From the NCBI GenBank assembly GCA_018136815.1, contig CM030934.1, positions 1,272,979 to 1,336,978 of the forward strand: DNA of 64,000 nucleotides. Direction: 5' to 3'. Made by a program: the position numbers and the translations under genes. This document shows positions 10,207 to 20,653 of the stretch, piece after piece (position 1 is the first letter of the stretch; every line of letters begins with the position of its first letter). The stretch comes from Isochrysis galbana. Taxonomy: Eukaryota > Haptophyta > Isochrysidales > Isochrysidaceae. The notes under the pieces were generated by a model. The model worked only from the letters and a program-made list of their open reading frames with translations. It was not told where the DNA came from and made no database searches.

Positions 10207-10957
10207 TGTGGAAATCAAAGCCGCAGCTTGGATTGTAACGAGATGAACGAGATGTAACGAGATGGCCTGATGGCCCGACGACGAGATGAACGAGATGGCC
10301 TTGATGGCCCGACGAGATGAACGAGATGGCCCTGGGGCCCGACGAGACGAACGAGATTTTCGGGTAACGGAACTGGACGAGGAGTTTCCCCACTAAGCTT
10401 GGTCGTAATGCGGTGAAACCGATTTTCGGAGACAAGCGGGAAACCGGGGCGGAAGGAACTGGCAAGGAAGCCGGCAGGAAGGCAGAGGAAATGTCTTGGC
10501 AAGGCGACGGAGGCAGGATTTTTAACGGTAGACGGAGTGCAGAATTTTAACGGTAGGAAGGCAGGATATTTTTAACAGTAGGAAGAGGCAGGATTTCTAA
10601 CGGTAGACGGAGAGCGTGGAATTTTTTTAATGGTAGAAGAAGAGTGCGGAATTTAACTGTAGAAGAAGAGCGGAGAGGAGAAGGAGCGGGGCTCGAACTG
10701 CAGAGCGCTCCGTCCGGACTCGAACTCGCGACCCAGAGCAAAAGGTTGGTGGAGGCGGTGGATTGAACCACTATGCCACGCGAGAGTTTACGTAGCCATA
10801 GGGCCGAGGGGATGGGCTGAGAACCGCCCTATATACTCTGGGTTTTTGTCTCTTCTTTTTCACTTTTCTTCTTCTTTCTTCCTCTGTTCTTTTTACTGTT
10901 TTACTGTTTTTTTTTACTGTTATTTCTTTTTGCCTCTGAGACATCGCGAATGCGACA
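10207..10957 (-). repeat. 5' LTR (minus orientation) of the TRIM-like element
   Basis: On the minus strand this LTR has a TATA-like GTATATAGG near 10828-10836. A tRNA-like segment follows, with a box A match (TGGCATAGTGG, 10768-10778) and a box B match (GAGTTCGAGTCC, 10717-10728). The other copy has the same at 9952-9962 and 9901-9912. The tRNA-like arms do not pair well, so this is a promoter-like or SINE-derived relic and not a functional tRNA gene. Confidence 0.6.
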
Positions 10958-11077
10958 GTCTTTTCACCAAAACGCCCAAGCGCATCGCCTTATCGTCCCA
11001 CTCTTCCTTTCTTACATCTCCACCCCAAGGCCCTTTGGCATGGAGGAGGTGTTTCCTCTCCCTCTATCCTTTCCCTT

Positions 11078-14000
11078 ATGTCTCAGGTCTCTAGCTTTGG
11101 TGAAAATCTCTCCCCCATCATAAACACGCAAGAGGAATCTCGCGGTTTCCTAAACCTCTCTCCTACGCGCGTTTGCACGCAATTCTCACTCTCACTTCAG
11201 CCACCACCCCTCACTCCCCCCCTTCTGGGATGGGGTGGACTTCTCTTCTCTGATAAATGGTTGCAGGCCCTCCTTGACCAGCTGTCATTCTATGGAGCCC
11301 TCCATTCTGTCCCATCTGGACCTCTACACTCATCACGTGCCGCTCGTCGCGCCGCCACTCGCCGCCGCCGCCACTCACGTGCTATCTACTCCTCCATCTC
11401 CTATGTTGGAGTTTTGGGACTTCTCTTCTCTGATACATGGTTGCAGGCCCTTCTTGACCAGCTGTCATTCTATGGAGCCCTCCATTCTGTCCCATCTGGA
11501 CCTCTACACTCATCACGTGCCGCTCGTCGGGCCGCCACTCGCCGCCGCCGCCACTCACGTGCTATCTACTCCTCCATCTCCTATGTTGGAAATTTTATGG
11601 AGTCCCTCCATCACCTCCTTGGTTGCTGCCACTTGGCTTTCTCGCTCCTGCGACACCTACCCACTTCTGCTGTTTGTGCCTCATTTGTTGCCGCCGAAGA
11701 CTTGCACATTCGGAGCAATGCTTGGCTTGTCGCCTTGCTCACAACTTCTACGGTTGTGCGCCATACAGCCGGTCGCATCCTATCACTCTTCCTCTACGAG
11801 GCTTACTACTCACTCAGCTCTTGGGCTACCTCTCTTCTCTCGGCATCTTTCTCTCTCTACCTCCGTGCCCGAACCCTCTTCACTTGGGCAACCAAGCGCT
11901 TGACGTACAATCAATGCTGCGCCACAGACGAGGGGGGCGAAGATGATGCTCCTCTAGTTCTCCCACTCAAGAAGAAGAAGTCCGGCTACGCGGCTTTTCT
12001 AGCCCGTGAACGCCATCGGAACCTTTTGGAATCCAAACGCCTTCACGCTCGCGCCAAGTCCACCTATCTTGTCAGGTCGCACACTTCAATTCGGTCCTCA
12101 GCGCTTCGGCCCTCCTTCATGGTGCTTCTCTTACTTCTATCCCAGCTACCCACCTTTGTTTGTGCGCCGGCAACTTCAGAGGCTTCCACTTTGCCCACCT
12201 TCTCCGGCGAGAGGTCTGAATACATGGAGTGGGCCATCCTCTTCTCCGGCTATGTTGCATGGAAACTCACAGATGCCATCCACCTTCTTGAAGATGATGT
12301 TACCCGCCCGGATGAGGATGGGGAGAAGCAACGGTCCTATGACACTCTCAATGCCCGACTGTATGGCCTACTTCTCCAAGCCCTCCCAGCATCCTTGCGT
12401 GTATCTGTCTTTCATGGCCATGCAAACGATGGCGTGGGCGCCTTACGCTACCTGCGTGCCACCTTCGCTGCCAAGAAAGATGATGCTGCCGATTATGCTC
12501 ACTACCTTGGCATGGCACAGACACATGTGATTGATGCTAGGGCCGGCCTCGATCTTGCTGATCTACGCCGCCAATATGACAACATCAATATGGCCGTCGC
12601 GGGCATTAAGCGCACGGGCAAACCTCCTCCGGACGATGCCACCCTCATTGCTTTCTTTGATCATTCACTCCCCTTGGCCTACTCACAACTCCGGCAATTC
12701 GTACGCGGCAGGCGGCTAACCTCCTTTGTTGACCATTATGAAGAATATGTCAGTCAAACTCGTGCGGAACTCTCGGCTCAACGCCCTGCTGCACATGCTT
12801 TCGCCGTCACCGCACCTAAATCCTCATCCAAAGGGAAAGGTCGGCCGTCAAGCGAGCGCCCTCCGCCGAAGGGTGAGCCCATATGCCTCCGTTGTTTGGG
12901 CTCACACAATCGGCCGTTTTGCAAACAACCCACAACCAAGTGCCGTGGGTGCGGGGCTGATCATCATGCAGACATATGCCCCCGCTTATCAACGTCTGCG
13001 ACCTCCGGCACTCGTTCTCGGCTCACACGACGTGCACTCGAATTACTCGATCGTGATGCCTCTCGTGTTGCGGCTGTGCCTGCCTCAACCTCATCATCAA
13101 CCTACGCCCAGGCTGCTGCAACTACCCCTACACCTACTGTAACTAATCCACCTGAAGCATCACAGGCGCCACACCAGCCGCCTTCTACAAGTGGCACCCC
13201 TCTCATGGCCTATACCCAGGCCCATGCCGCGGCTTCTGCCATCGCATCAGATCAAAATGATGCTAATGGTGCCATCCAAGCCTACACCGCTAGCATGCGA
13301 ACCTTTGGCTATGCCCTTTGTGCCAAAGGTCCCTTGCCTCTCCTTGCGACCGAGACTAAGACGCCGATTGAGGAAGAAGCTCTTGTTGACTCCATGGCTA
13401 CGGTTTGGGTTGTTGACCGCCTTGACCGCCTGTGGCGCGTCACGGATGCCCACCCTCGCCTAGGTGTTGACACTGCTGCTGGTCCCGTTGTCGCCCAGGC
13501 AGTTGGGATTGCTTTGGTGTACCTCCTTGTCGGCGACACTTGGGAATGCTACGAGATTCCAAACGTCCTTGTCTTGGCTGAGTGCAATACTGTGCTGTAT
13601 TCTACACGGGTTATGCGAGATCTTTTTGGTTTCCGCCATGACCTCGATGCAGGCTACATCCATGTTCCTGGCGCTCATCCCATACGTGTCCACGATGACT
13701 CAGCCGCATTTCGCATCCCAGTGCGATTCGTGGCACCTTCTGACACCCGTCCTCACTCTGTCCGCTGCCCACTTCGCCCCTCCGCGGCCTCTGCTTCGGC
13801 AGCTGCTACTGTGGTGCATGGAGACCTTGCCTCACACGCTCTGCTCTATCGACGCCTCGGTTTTCCTTACGCTGATCAATGGTCGCTTGTGCCCACCGCC
13901 ACCGTTGGCCACAACCTGTCTCGCCACCGCCCCCCGACTGGCCTCCCCATGCCGGAAGCAGTTGTCCGTGGTCGCATGCGCGCCGCTCCCTTCTCCCGCC

Positions 14001-16855
14001 TCCCAATTTCCCTTGACGCCCAACCGCCTCCCGGAGCCATGGTCTACATGGACTTTGCCGGCCCGCTTTTGGAGAGCATCCTCTTCAAGTACACATGCTA
14101 CTGCGGTACTGTGGATGCTGGTAGCGGCTTCACCCGGGTATGGCCCGCGCGAGCCATGACCGCCGAGGTCGCAGCCTCAGCTCTAGGCCAATTCATTGCA
14201 GACGTCGCCGCTCATCTTCGCTCCCTTGACGGCACATACAAGCCCTCCATTGTGCGATCCGACAAGGGAAGCGCTTTCCTCTCCTATCACTTCCGAGACT
14301 TCCTTGCTCACCGTCGTATCCGTGCAAGCTACTCATCGGAATACACGCCGCAACAAAACTCACATGTGGAACGTATGTGGGGCGTCACCTTTGGTACAGC
14401 CCGCGTCCTTCTTGCTGCTGCTGGTCTGCCTCCGTCCTTTCATCCCTTTGCCATGCAGACAGCGGTTTGGATCACCAACAGGCTTCCACGACCTTCTCGC
14501 CGGAACTTGTCGCCTTATCAACTCCTCACTGGGCATCCCCCTGACATCCGTTGTCTCTATGCTTTTGGTTGCCTTTGTGCCGTCGTTGCCCCCGTGCCGC
14601 GACGTGTTGGCGATCGCCACTTCGCCGACAGAGGTTGGTATGGCCTCTACATGGGGCCTTCTGAGGAGAGCCCTGGCCATGTTGTCTACTTACTCGACTC
14701 CAAACGTGTCATTGTTGCAGCCAAGATCCGCGTATGGGAGGACCAGTTCCCAGGCCTCAAGGATGAGCCTAGACCCAACTGGCTTGAGAATGACGACGAT
14801 CCAGCTGCATTTGCACCTGCCCCCTCCCCTGCCCCCGTTCCAACTCCTGTACCTGCACCTACTGCAGCACCATCTGCAATTCGTCGCTCCCCACGCCTCC
14901 TTGAGCTCGAGCACCAACGTCATGGTATCAATACTACTTCTGCTCACATACCTGCAATGCAGAATACCTCTATGGCTCAGGCTGCAGCTGTGTTTGCTCT
15001 TGGAGCTGCAGCGGCAGGGTTCGATTCTCGATCTGACCCTTTATGTTTTGCTTTTACCTCCGACCTGCTCACTGCCGGCGACAGCTGTCCACCTTTTGCT
15101 CACGCCGGTAGCGACCTTTCACCCTTCGCCCAAGCCGTCACCGTTGTTGCCGACATGGGGGATGTGACGGTCCCCAAGACGTACCGTCAAGCGCTTCAGT
15201 CCACCCATGCTGACTATTGACGCGTGGCCATCAACAAGGAGCTCGGCGGCCTCATGGCACTTCGCACTTGGGAGTGCGTTCCCGAGGACGCCATGCCCGA
15301 GGGCGCCAATCTTATGCATTGCCATTTTGTCTTCGCCGTCAAACGCAAGGCCGACGGCTCCATCGAGAAATTCAAGGCCCGCCTCGTCGCCGACGGCAAT
15401 ACTCCACGATACGGAGTCGATTTCGACCGCATCTTCTCTACCGTGGTCAAAACGGTTACCATCCGTCTCGTGCTTGCCATCGCTGCCGCTCGTGACTACA
15501 ACTTGTCCTCCATCGACGTCCGCCAAGCTTATCTGCAAGCCACTCTTCCACAGCCCCTCTTCATGCGCATGCCACCTGGCCTCCCGCCTCGTGACTGTCG
15601 CGGGGTTCGTCTCGTGTGCAAATTATTGCGCTCTATCTATGGCCTCCGTCAAGCTGGGCGCGAATGGGCCGAGCTTCTCACCTCATTCCTCCTGAAGTGG
15701 GGCTTCACGCGCTCTACTATCGATGTCTGTCTCTACATCTTCATTAGCGGCTCGTATTTGCTTTGGGTGCTGGTGTACGTGGACGACGCCCTCATCGTCG
15801 ACAATGACTCCGGCCTCCGCGCTCGTTTTGTTCACGATCTCGGCGATAGGTTCCCCATTGAAGACAAGGGCGAACTCTCGTGGATCCTCAATGTTGCCGT
15901 GGCTCGTGACCGTCCGCGTCGGATCCTCACCTTATCTCAGAGTCTTTACGTCTCAGATCTCCTTCAACGGCATGATGCTTTCCTATCTAGCACTACCACA
16001 CGCACCTTCAAATCCCCTCTCGGCGCCCTCCACCTCGATCCATCTAATTCACCCACGCCTGGCTCTGTTGCTTTTGACTCCATGGCCTCCAAGCGCGACA
16101 CCTATATGGCCATCGTTGGGGGCCTCCTCTGGCTTGCCAACATGTCTAGGCCAGATCTCGCATATGCAGCCTCGCAGCTCTCACGCTTCATGACCAACCC
16201 TGGTCCTACGCACTTCGCCGCTGCCGTCCGCGTCCTTTGCTACGTGCGTGACTCCTCCACCTGCGCTCTGCTCTTTCGCCCGGATCCCTCGCTGCCCTTT
16301 CTAGTCCATGTCGACTCAAATTGGGAATCTCGCTTCTCTTGTACGGGCGCCATCTTCTTTCTGTACGGCTGTCCTGTCCACTGGTTCTCCAAGACCCAAC
16401 GCTCCGTCTCGTTGTCGAGCGCCGAGGCCGAGTACTTCGGTGCCATGCTTGCTGCCCGCGACATCCTCTTCATCCGGGATTTGCTTGTCGACCTATCTCT
16501 CCCGCCGGATGGCCCTACCCTTCTGTGCTCCGACTCCAAGTCTGCCATCAACATGTCCCTCGACCCCGTTGCTTTCAAAAAGACCAAGCACATAATGCGC
16601 GCCGCCGCTTTCCTCCGCGATCTCGTTGCAAAGCGCGCCCTCGCTATGCGACATGTCCCCGGTAACCTTATGCTTGCTGACATCCTCACCAAGCCCCTTG
16701 GGCCCGCTCCCTTCTGCCGTCTCCTATCCCTTCTAAACGACTGCGCGTCCATCATTGCACAAAGTCTGACGAGTTCAAATTCAAGTTCCGCCGAAGAAGC
16801 TACGGCAGGAACAACGTCTGCCTCTAAGACTGCCTCTGACGAAAAGCTCCAGTGA
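11078..16855 (+). pseudogene. Copia gag-pol polyprotein, one in-frame TGA
   Basis: One frame of 1926 codons runs from ATG 11078 to 16855, broken only by TGA at 15218-15220. Gag covers roughly residues 1-600 and has a tandem 60-residue repeat at its start. Two zinc-knuckle-like motifs follow (CLRCLGSHNRPFC and CRGCGADHHADIC, about 602-640). The protease motif reads DSMAT, not the usual DSGAT (about 770). Integrase shows D, D and E with 35 residues between the last two (RSDKG to HVER). RT has YVDD and RNase H has SSAEAEYFG. The TGA falls where relatives have tryptophan (HADY-stop-RVAINKEL), so a TGG to TGA change is likely. It could be a disabling mutation or a readthrough site. Confidence 0.9.
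11237..11596 (+). repeat. Tandem 180-bp repeat inside copia gag
   Basis: Two near-identical 180-bp units (11237-11416 and from 11417) keep frame and encode a repeated 60-residue block starting GLLFSD and rich in arginine (RRAATRRRRHSRA). The unit is divisible by three, so the duplication is tolerated by the polyprotein. Confidence 0.85.
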
Positions 16856-16961
16856 CATATACCACTCCGAGTATTACGACTGTCATGCAAGGCATTCTCC
16901 ATTCTTCTACCTTTATCCTCTGTATCTAAGCCTCACCCTCCGTGCTCGCCTTATGGGGGGG

Positions 16962-17573
16962 TATCACAGAGTGCCGTCATCTGCCAACACAACCCATTGG
17001 TCCTTACCGATAGAATCGGCTTTACCGATAACTTTGTCTGCCAGATTCCTTTTCATCAAGTCATCAGCCTCTTTCATCATGTGCACCACCTTCTGGACTC
17101 TTCTCTACATTATCATCTGCAGTCGATGCACATCGAGTTCTTAGGGTTCCCCGAGTCATTTGCACATCGACTTCTAGACCTCGCCTTCATCTTGGGGATC
17201 TCAGCTCACTCTAGATCGACTTAGTGCACCTAAGGAATCTCACCTTCATCAACACTCACGACGCTTCATCGGCTCATACTAAGGCAACACTCGCCGATTC
17301 CCTAAATCCTTGATTCCTTCTTTGTTCCCTCGCACGCCTTCCTGTTTGTCTCAGAGTATTATCCAAAGAACCGTGGTGGGGTATATGTAAGGGTTTGTGC
17401 GTGCGTGATTGTTGTAGAATCACCGTGCCCCAGGGGTATCTTGAGTTCCCCAGTGCCCCCAGGTGTCCCAGGTTCTGACCCCTTACCTCTGTACCACTGT
17501 CTCTCTCACTGTCTGTCATGACCCTTCTGCTTTTTGTTGCCGCCCTGGCTGCTTCCTGGCATCCAGCGCGATA
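16962..17573 (+). repeat. Right LTR of the copia element
   Basis: This matches the left LTR over 612 bp with one difference by eye. It is preceded by the polypurine tract and followed by CTCCT at 17574-17578. Confidence 0.93.
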
Positions 17574-17578
17574 CTCCT

Positions 17579-18104
17579 GAGGTGCAGGAAGGGGCAGGTT
17601 GATGGTGAGTGTCACGGGGCCAAGAGGTTGGGAGAGAGGGTGTTGTGTTGCTTTTGGGGTCAGGGTTTGCCTTCGGCTCCCTGTTGGCCAGTCTTCCCTG
17701 CTTCTCCAAGGGGGTGTGCTGTACGTTTTGTCATTGGATGTTGTCATGTTGTTGTGCCCATAGGGGCCACCCGGCCTCGAGTCGCGCTGCCGTGGCAGCG
17801 CGACCGTCACCGGGGTGGGAGGGGCCTCTGCCATAAGGCATGCCCATGGAGGATGTGGCAGTGTGATCGTGGTGGTTGGGTGGTGGAGACTGCAGCCTGT
17901 CTGCCCCCATGGGGGTGGCCAGCATGGCTGCCTTGTTGGGTGTGGCCGAGGCCACGGGCCGCGGGGTGCGACCGGGGTCGCACACACCTGCTCGGCCTCT
18001 GGCGGCGGACGCGGCCGCTTCGACTGCGACAGGTCCATGGGGGCTGGGGGGCCGCCCTCGGCGGGGGGCCCGAAGGAGAGGAGAGGCTCGCTGGCGCGCT
18101 CCAT
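17579..18104 (-). pseudogene. LINE ORF1, upstream part (start of the interrupted ORF)
   Basis: ATG 18104 opens a proline-rich frame (MERASEPLLSFG..., then a basic SKRPRPPPE cluster that may be a nuclear signal). It runs without stop to the copia insertion site and continues in frame at 8499. The start lies six bases after a hairpin (18110-18125). Related N-termini occur at 18341, 39690 and 6370. This gives the orientation for the whole hairpin-led family. Confidence 0.7.
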
Positions 18105-18109
18105 CGCGT

Positions 18110-18125
18110 CTAACTATAAAGTTAG
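18110..18125 (-). promoter_or_regulatory. LINE 5' terminal hairpin
   Basis: On the minus strand CTAAC-TTTATA-GTTAG forms a small stem just before ACGCG and the ORF1 ATG. Seven other copies keep the pairing with different stem bases. Confidence 0.6.
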
Positions 18126-18128
18126 TTG

Positions 18129-18318
18129 CATGGTGGAAACCTCTATCATCAGTGCACCCAACACCCAACATGGGAGGGCACTTCACAACCATCAATCTCC
18201 TACGGAGAGCACCCTAAGCCTCTGTTTTCCATGTTGACTCACTTCTCGTTTTCACCCCACTCCTGTGGGCCACAAGAACCTACAACTCAGTGCCCTGCCT
18301 TGGGCACTCCTTCAACAA
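18129..18318. repeat. Dispersed repeat shared with 6668-6756
   Basis: The first 100 bp match 6668-6756 except for a duplicated ACCCAACA. The rest up to 18318 has no match noticed. It separates two head-to-head LINE 5' ends. Confidence 0.55.
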
Positions 18319-18955
18319 CTATCAGTAAACTGATAGGGTCATGGAGCGCGCGCCGCCTCCCGCCCTCGCTGCCGCCGCCCTCGCCGCCATGGACGAAGCG
18401 TTCATGGACACGCCACTGTCGCCGAAGCGACCACGCCAAGACGACCCGCCCGACCAGGTGGGCACAGGAGCCAGCGGGCCGCGCCCGCTCACCCCCGAGA
18501 ACGGAGACACAACAACCTGCATGCTGGCAGCAGCCAGCATGCAGCACACCCACATCACTCCACACAGCCACCCCAGCCACACCACACAAGAGGGACGATC
18601 CAACAGGGAAGGCCTCCGGGCCTGGCCCCTACACAGCCGCGGTACCGCCCTCGTGCTCCGGCACGAGGGGCTGGCCCGGCACCATCATAGACAAGACCCC
18701 CATGGGGGTATGTTGACAAAGGTCAAGAACACTGAACAGCTGTGGGCCCCCAACAAGGGGGACAGAGACAACAGAGAAGACGACACCGGAGAGGCACTCT
18801 ACAGCGACGACGAAGGACGGGCAGAAGGCCGCGTCTCGAGTAACCCCCCTGCGACGCTGATCACAGGGTCTGCAGCAGCCTTGAACAAGTTATTCTTCAG
18901 AGCATCGATGCTCTCCAGCACGTCATTCGAGTCCCAAAAAGACATACTACTAGGA
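18319..18955 (+). mobile_element. LINE 5' end with ORF1 start
   Basis: The hairpin CTATCAG-TAAA-CTGATAG (18319-18336) is followed by GGTC and ATG 18341. The open frame reads MERAPPPALAAAALAAMDEA and then a basic LSPKRPRQDD cluster, like the copy at 39690. It stays open to about 18960, where it meets an unrelated minus-strand fragment. There is no zinc-finger or endonuclease part. Confidence 0.65.
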
Positions 18956-19154
18956 GTTTGAAATCTTGGTCTTCCTGCAACGCGTTGACGAGGAGAATAA
19001 TCACGGTGTTTTCGTCAACTTCAGTGATGAACTTTTCCCATTCTTCGTCATTGAGAGTACCCAAGCTCATATACGTAAGACTTTGTATGTCCGTGCGCCT
19101 TTCCCCCCCCTTATTCCCTAGAAGGGCGTCGGTGACCCTTTTATTGTCGGCCAT
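18951..19154 (-). pseudogene. Hypothetical small protein fragment
   Basis: ATG 19154 opens about 68 codons with a soluble, charged, protein-like composition (MADNKRVTDALLGNKGGERR..., then EEWEKFITEVDENTVIILLV). The frame then enters the LINE fragment near 18950. I do not recognise the family. The composition differs from the proline- and arginine-rich repeats around it, so it may be a remnant of a real gene or viral ORF cut by the LINE. Confidence 0.4.
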
Positions 19155-19504
19155 ATGCTACTTTACGTTCTCTGTGAGAATTTTTTAAAGGGGTCCACCT
19201 CGCTGCCGTCGTCCGTGTCGCCGTGTGCGCGCCCGCTGCCGCCACAGCATGTGGTTGTGGCACCACGATGGCCGTGTGCGACTGTTGCGCTCGTGGCCGC
19301 AGGATCATCCATGTCGCAATGACCATGGATGACCCCGCGGCTCGACTCTGCGCGAGTGCGCCGGCGAGTGTCTGTGGAGGGTGCAAGCGCGAGTGCTCAG
19401 CTCAGGAGGGCAAGGAGGAGGAGGTGTGTGTGTGGAGAGATGAGGTGGGGTAGGTAGGGGCGGCACACTCGCCCATCGCGCGTGACGCGTGACACACACA
19501 AGTA

Positions 19505-19665
19505 ACGGGAATACCAGGGGGGGCGAGCCCCCCCCCCCCCTAAATATGCAAGATATGCAAAGATACCCCCCCCCCAAATATGCAGCAAATATGCAAAATA
19601 TGCAGAGATATGCAAAATCGCCGAAAATGTGCCAAAATATGCAAAACATATCCTGCATATTTCTA
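19505..19665. repeat. C-runs and irregular ATATGCAAA tandem repeat
   Basis: Two cytosine runs alternate with seven or more copies of ATATGCA at irregular 10-20 bp spacing. This is very unlike the surrounding GC-rich DNA. No coding frame was recognised. Confidence 0.6.
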
Positions 19666-19814
19666 TGTGGGCCTAATGCTATGGGCACTCGAATTGCCCT
19701 CAGGCGGCTCACTCAGGCGCCAGGCGCCTTGAGCCTTGAGGAAGACATTCCTCGATTGGCGAGGCGGAGTTTTAATATTCAACTCGCCAGCGGTCCGGCC
19801 TCTTCAGCAGTGGG

Positions 19815-19950
19815 GGGGAAATGCTGCGCCCCCCCCCGCCGAGGGCGGCCCCCCAGTCCCCACGGACCAGTCGTTGGCAAAGCGAGCGCCTCCGCCCTCC
19901 GAGGCCGAGCAGGTGCGTGCGACCCCGGTCGCGCCACACGGCCTGTGGCC
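19815..19950 (+). mobile_element. LINE ORF1 fragment
   Basis: The translation PAEGGPPVPTDQSLAKRAPP, followed by SEAEQVRATPVAPHGLWP, closely matches the ORF1 N-terminal region at 18104 (PAEGGPPAPMDLSQSKRPRP). The fragment lacks the hairpin and start. Confidence 0.6.
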
Positions 19951-20041
19951 GTCAAGGTGTACGGGCAAGTGCGCTGAGGGGTGTCGTGATAGTACCGGGC
20001 TAGTGGGAGTAGTGGTACTAACGCTCAGATGCTCGCAGATG
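19951..20041 (+). repeat. Short dispersed repeat shared with 27752-27832
   Basis: About 80-90 bp from GTCAAGG to CGCTCAGATG match 27752-27832 almost base for base. The flanks differ, so this is a discrete repeat unit. Confidence 0.65.
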
Positions 20042-20653
20042 TTTTGTTTATCAATCACCAACTAGCTAAGCCAATGACGTAAAATAATATTGACAATGAC
20101 AAAGACAAAGAACGGCAGCTGCTTAATCGGGTCTAGGCGGCTTGATTGACCATGGCCGCCAACTCAATCACATGTTGCACGCCCATTGCCCTGATCATAA
20201 TCCACCGCCATAGTCCGAACTATGGCGAAATACACTAGGGTCGAGGATGCTAGGAAACCAACGGCAGCGGACGGACGCCGGTCGCTCATTTCATCTCTCC
20301 TAGATCTAGCAGCTAGCCGTGGCAGGTATGCGGGCAATGGGCAACAACCATGATAAGGGACGGCAATATGAATAATTATACAAGGAGGCGTGTGGCGAGG
20401 CTCTCTCATTGCACTCTCGTTGTGTCGTAGCCCTCCCACCAAGCACGTCGGCGTTTCTCACCTCGCCTCCTCCAATGCAGGCGCTAACCGGCGTGGAGGC
20501 GTTGGTCAAATCGTCAACACATTTGTTTGACGATAATTGTTTGAGATCGGGCAACATGTGTCATCTTTCCCGGTCTTCTATAGAAGTTCCCTCCTCCATG
20601 GCGTGCGTGCATATTGCACGTGGCGTGCAGAAGGGACTTCGGGACCCTCAGGG
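20042..20653. other. Intergenic stretch without recognised gene
   Basis: Mixed composition and no open frame with protein-like content. Only the hairpin at its right end stands out. Confidence 0.35.

Larger units (their letters stand above)
9391..10957 (-). mobile_element. TRIM-like element nested in the copia leader
   Basis: Two direct 751-bp terminal repeats (9391-10141 and 10207-10957) surround only 65 bp. They are flanked by perfect GTCTT duplications (9386-9390 and 10958-10962). Termini are TG...CA in either reading direction. Minus orientation is preferred because GTCGGGGGG, a polypurine tract, directly precedes TGTCGCATTC on that strand; the same junction occurs at 45799-45815. No coding capacity remains, so it is either a miniature element or an internally deleted one. 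Confidence 0.85.
8500..17573 (+). mobile_element. Near-complete Ty1/copia LTR retrotransposon
   Basis: The element is 9074 bp, bounded by 612-bp LTRs (8500-9111 and 16962-17573) that differ at one position by eye (T/C near 9082/17544), so insertion is recent. It is flanked by CTCCT duplications. A polypurine tract (ATGGGGGGG) precedes the right LTR, and TGGAGCTCCC at 9112 is a candidate primer-binding site. The internal order is gag, protease, integrase, RT, RNase H, which defines Ty1/copia. A TRIM-like element (9391-10957) is nested in its leader. The element interrupts a LINE ORF1. Confidence 0.95.
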
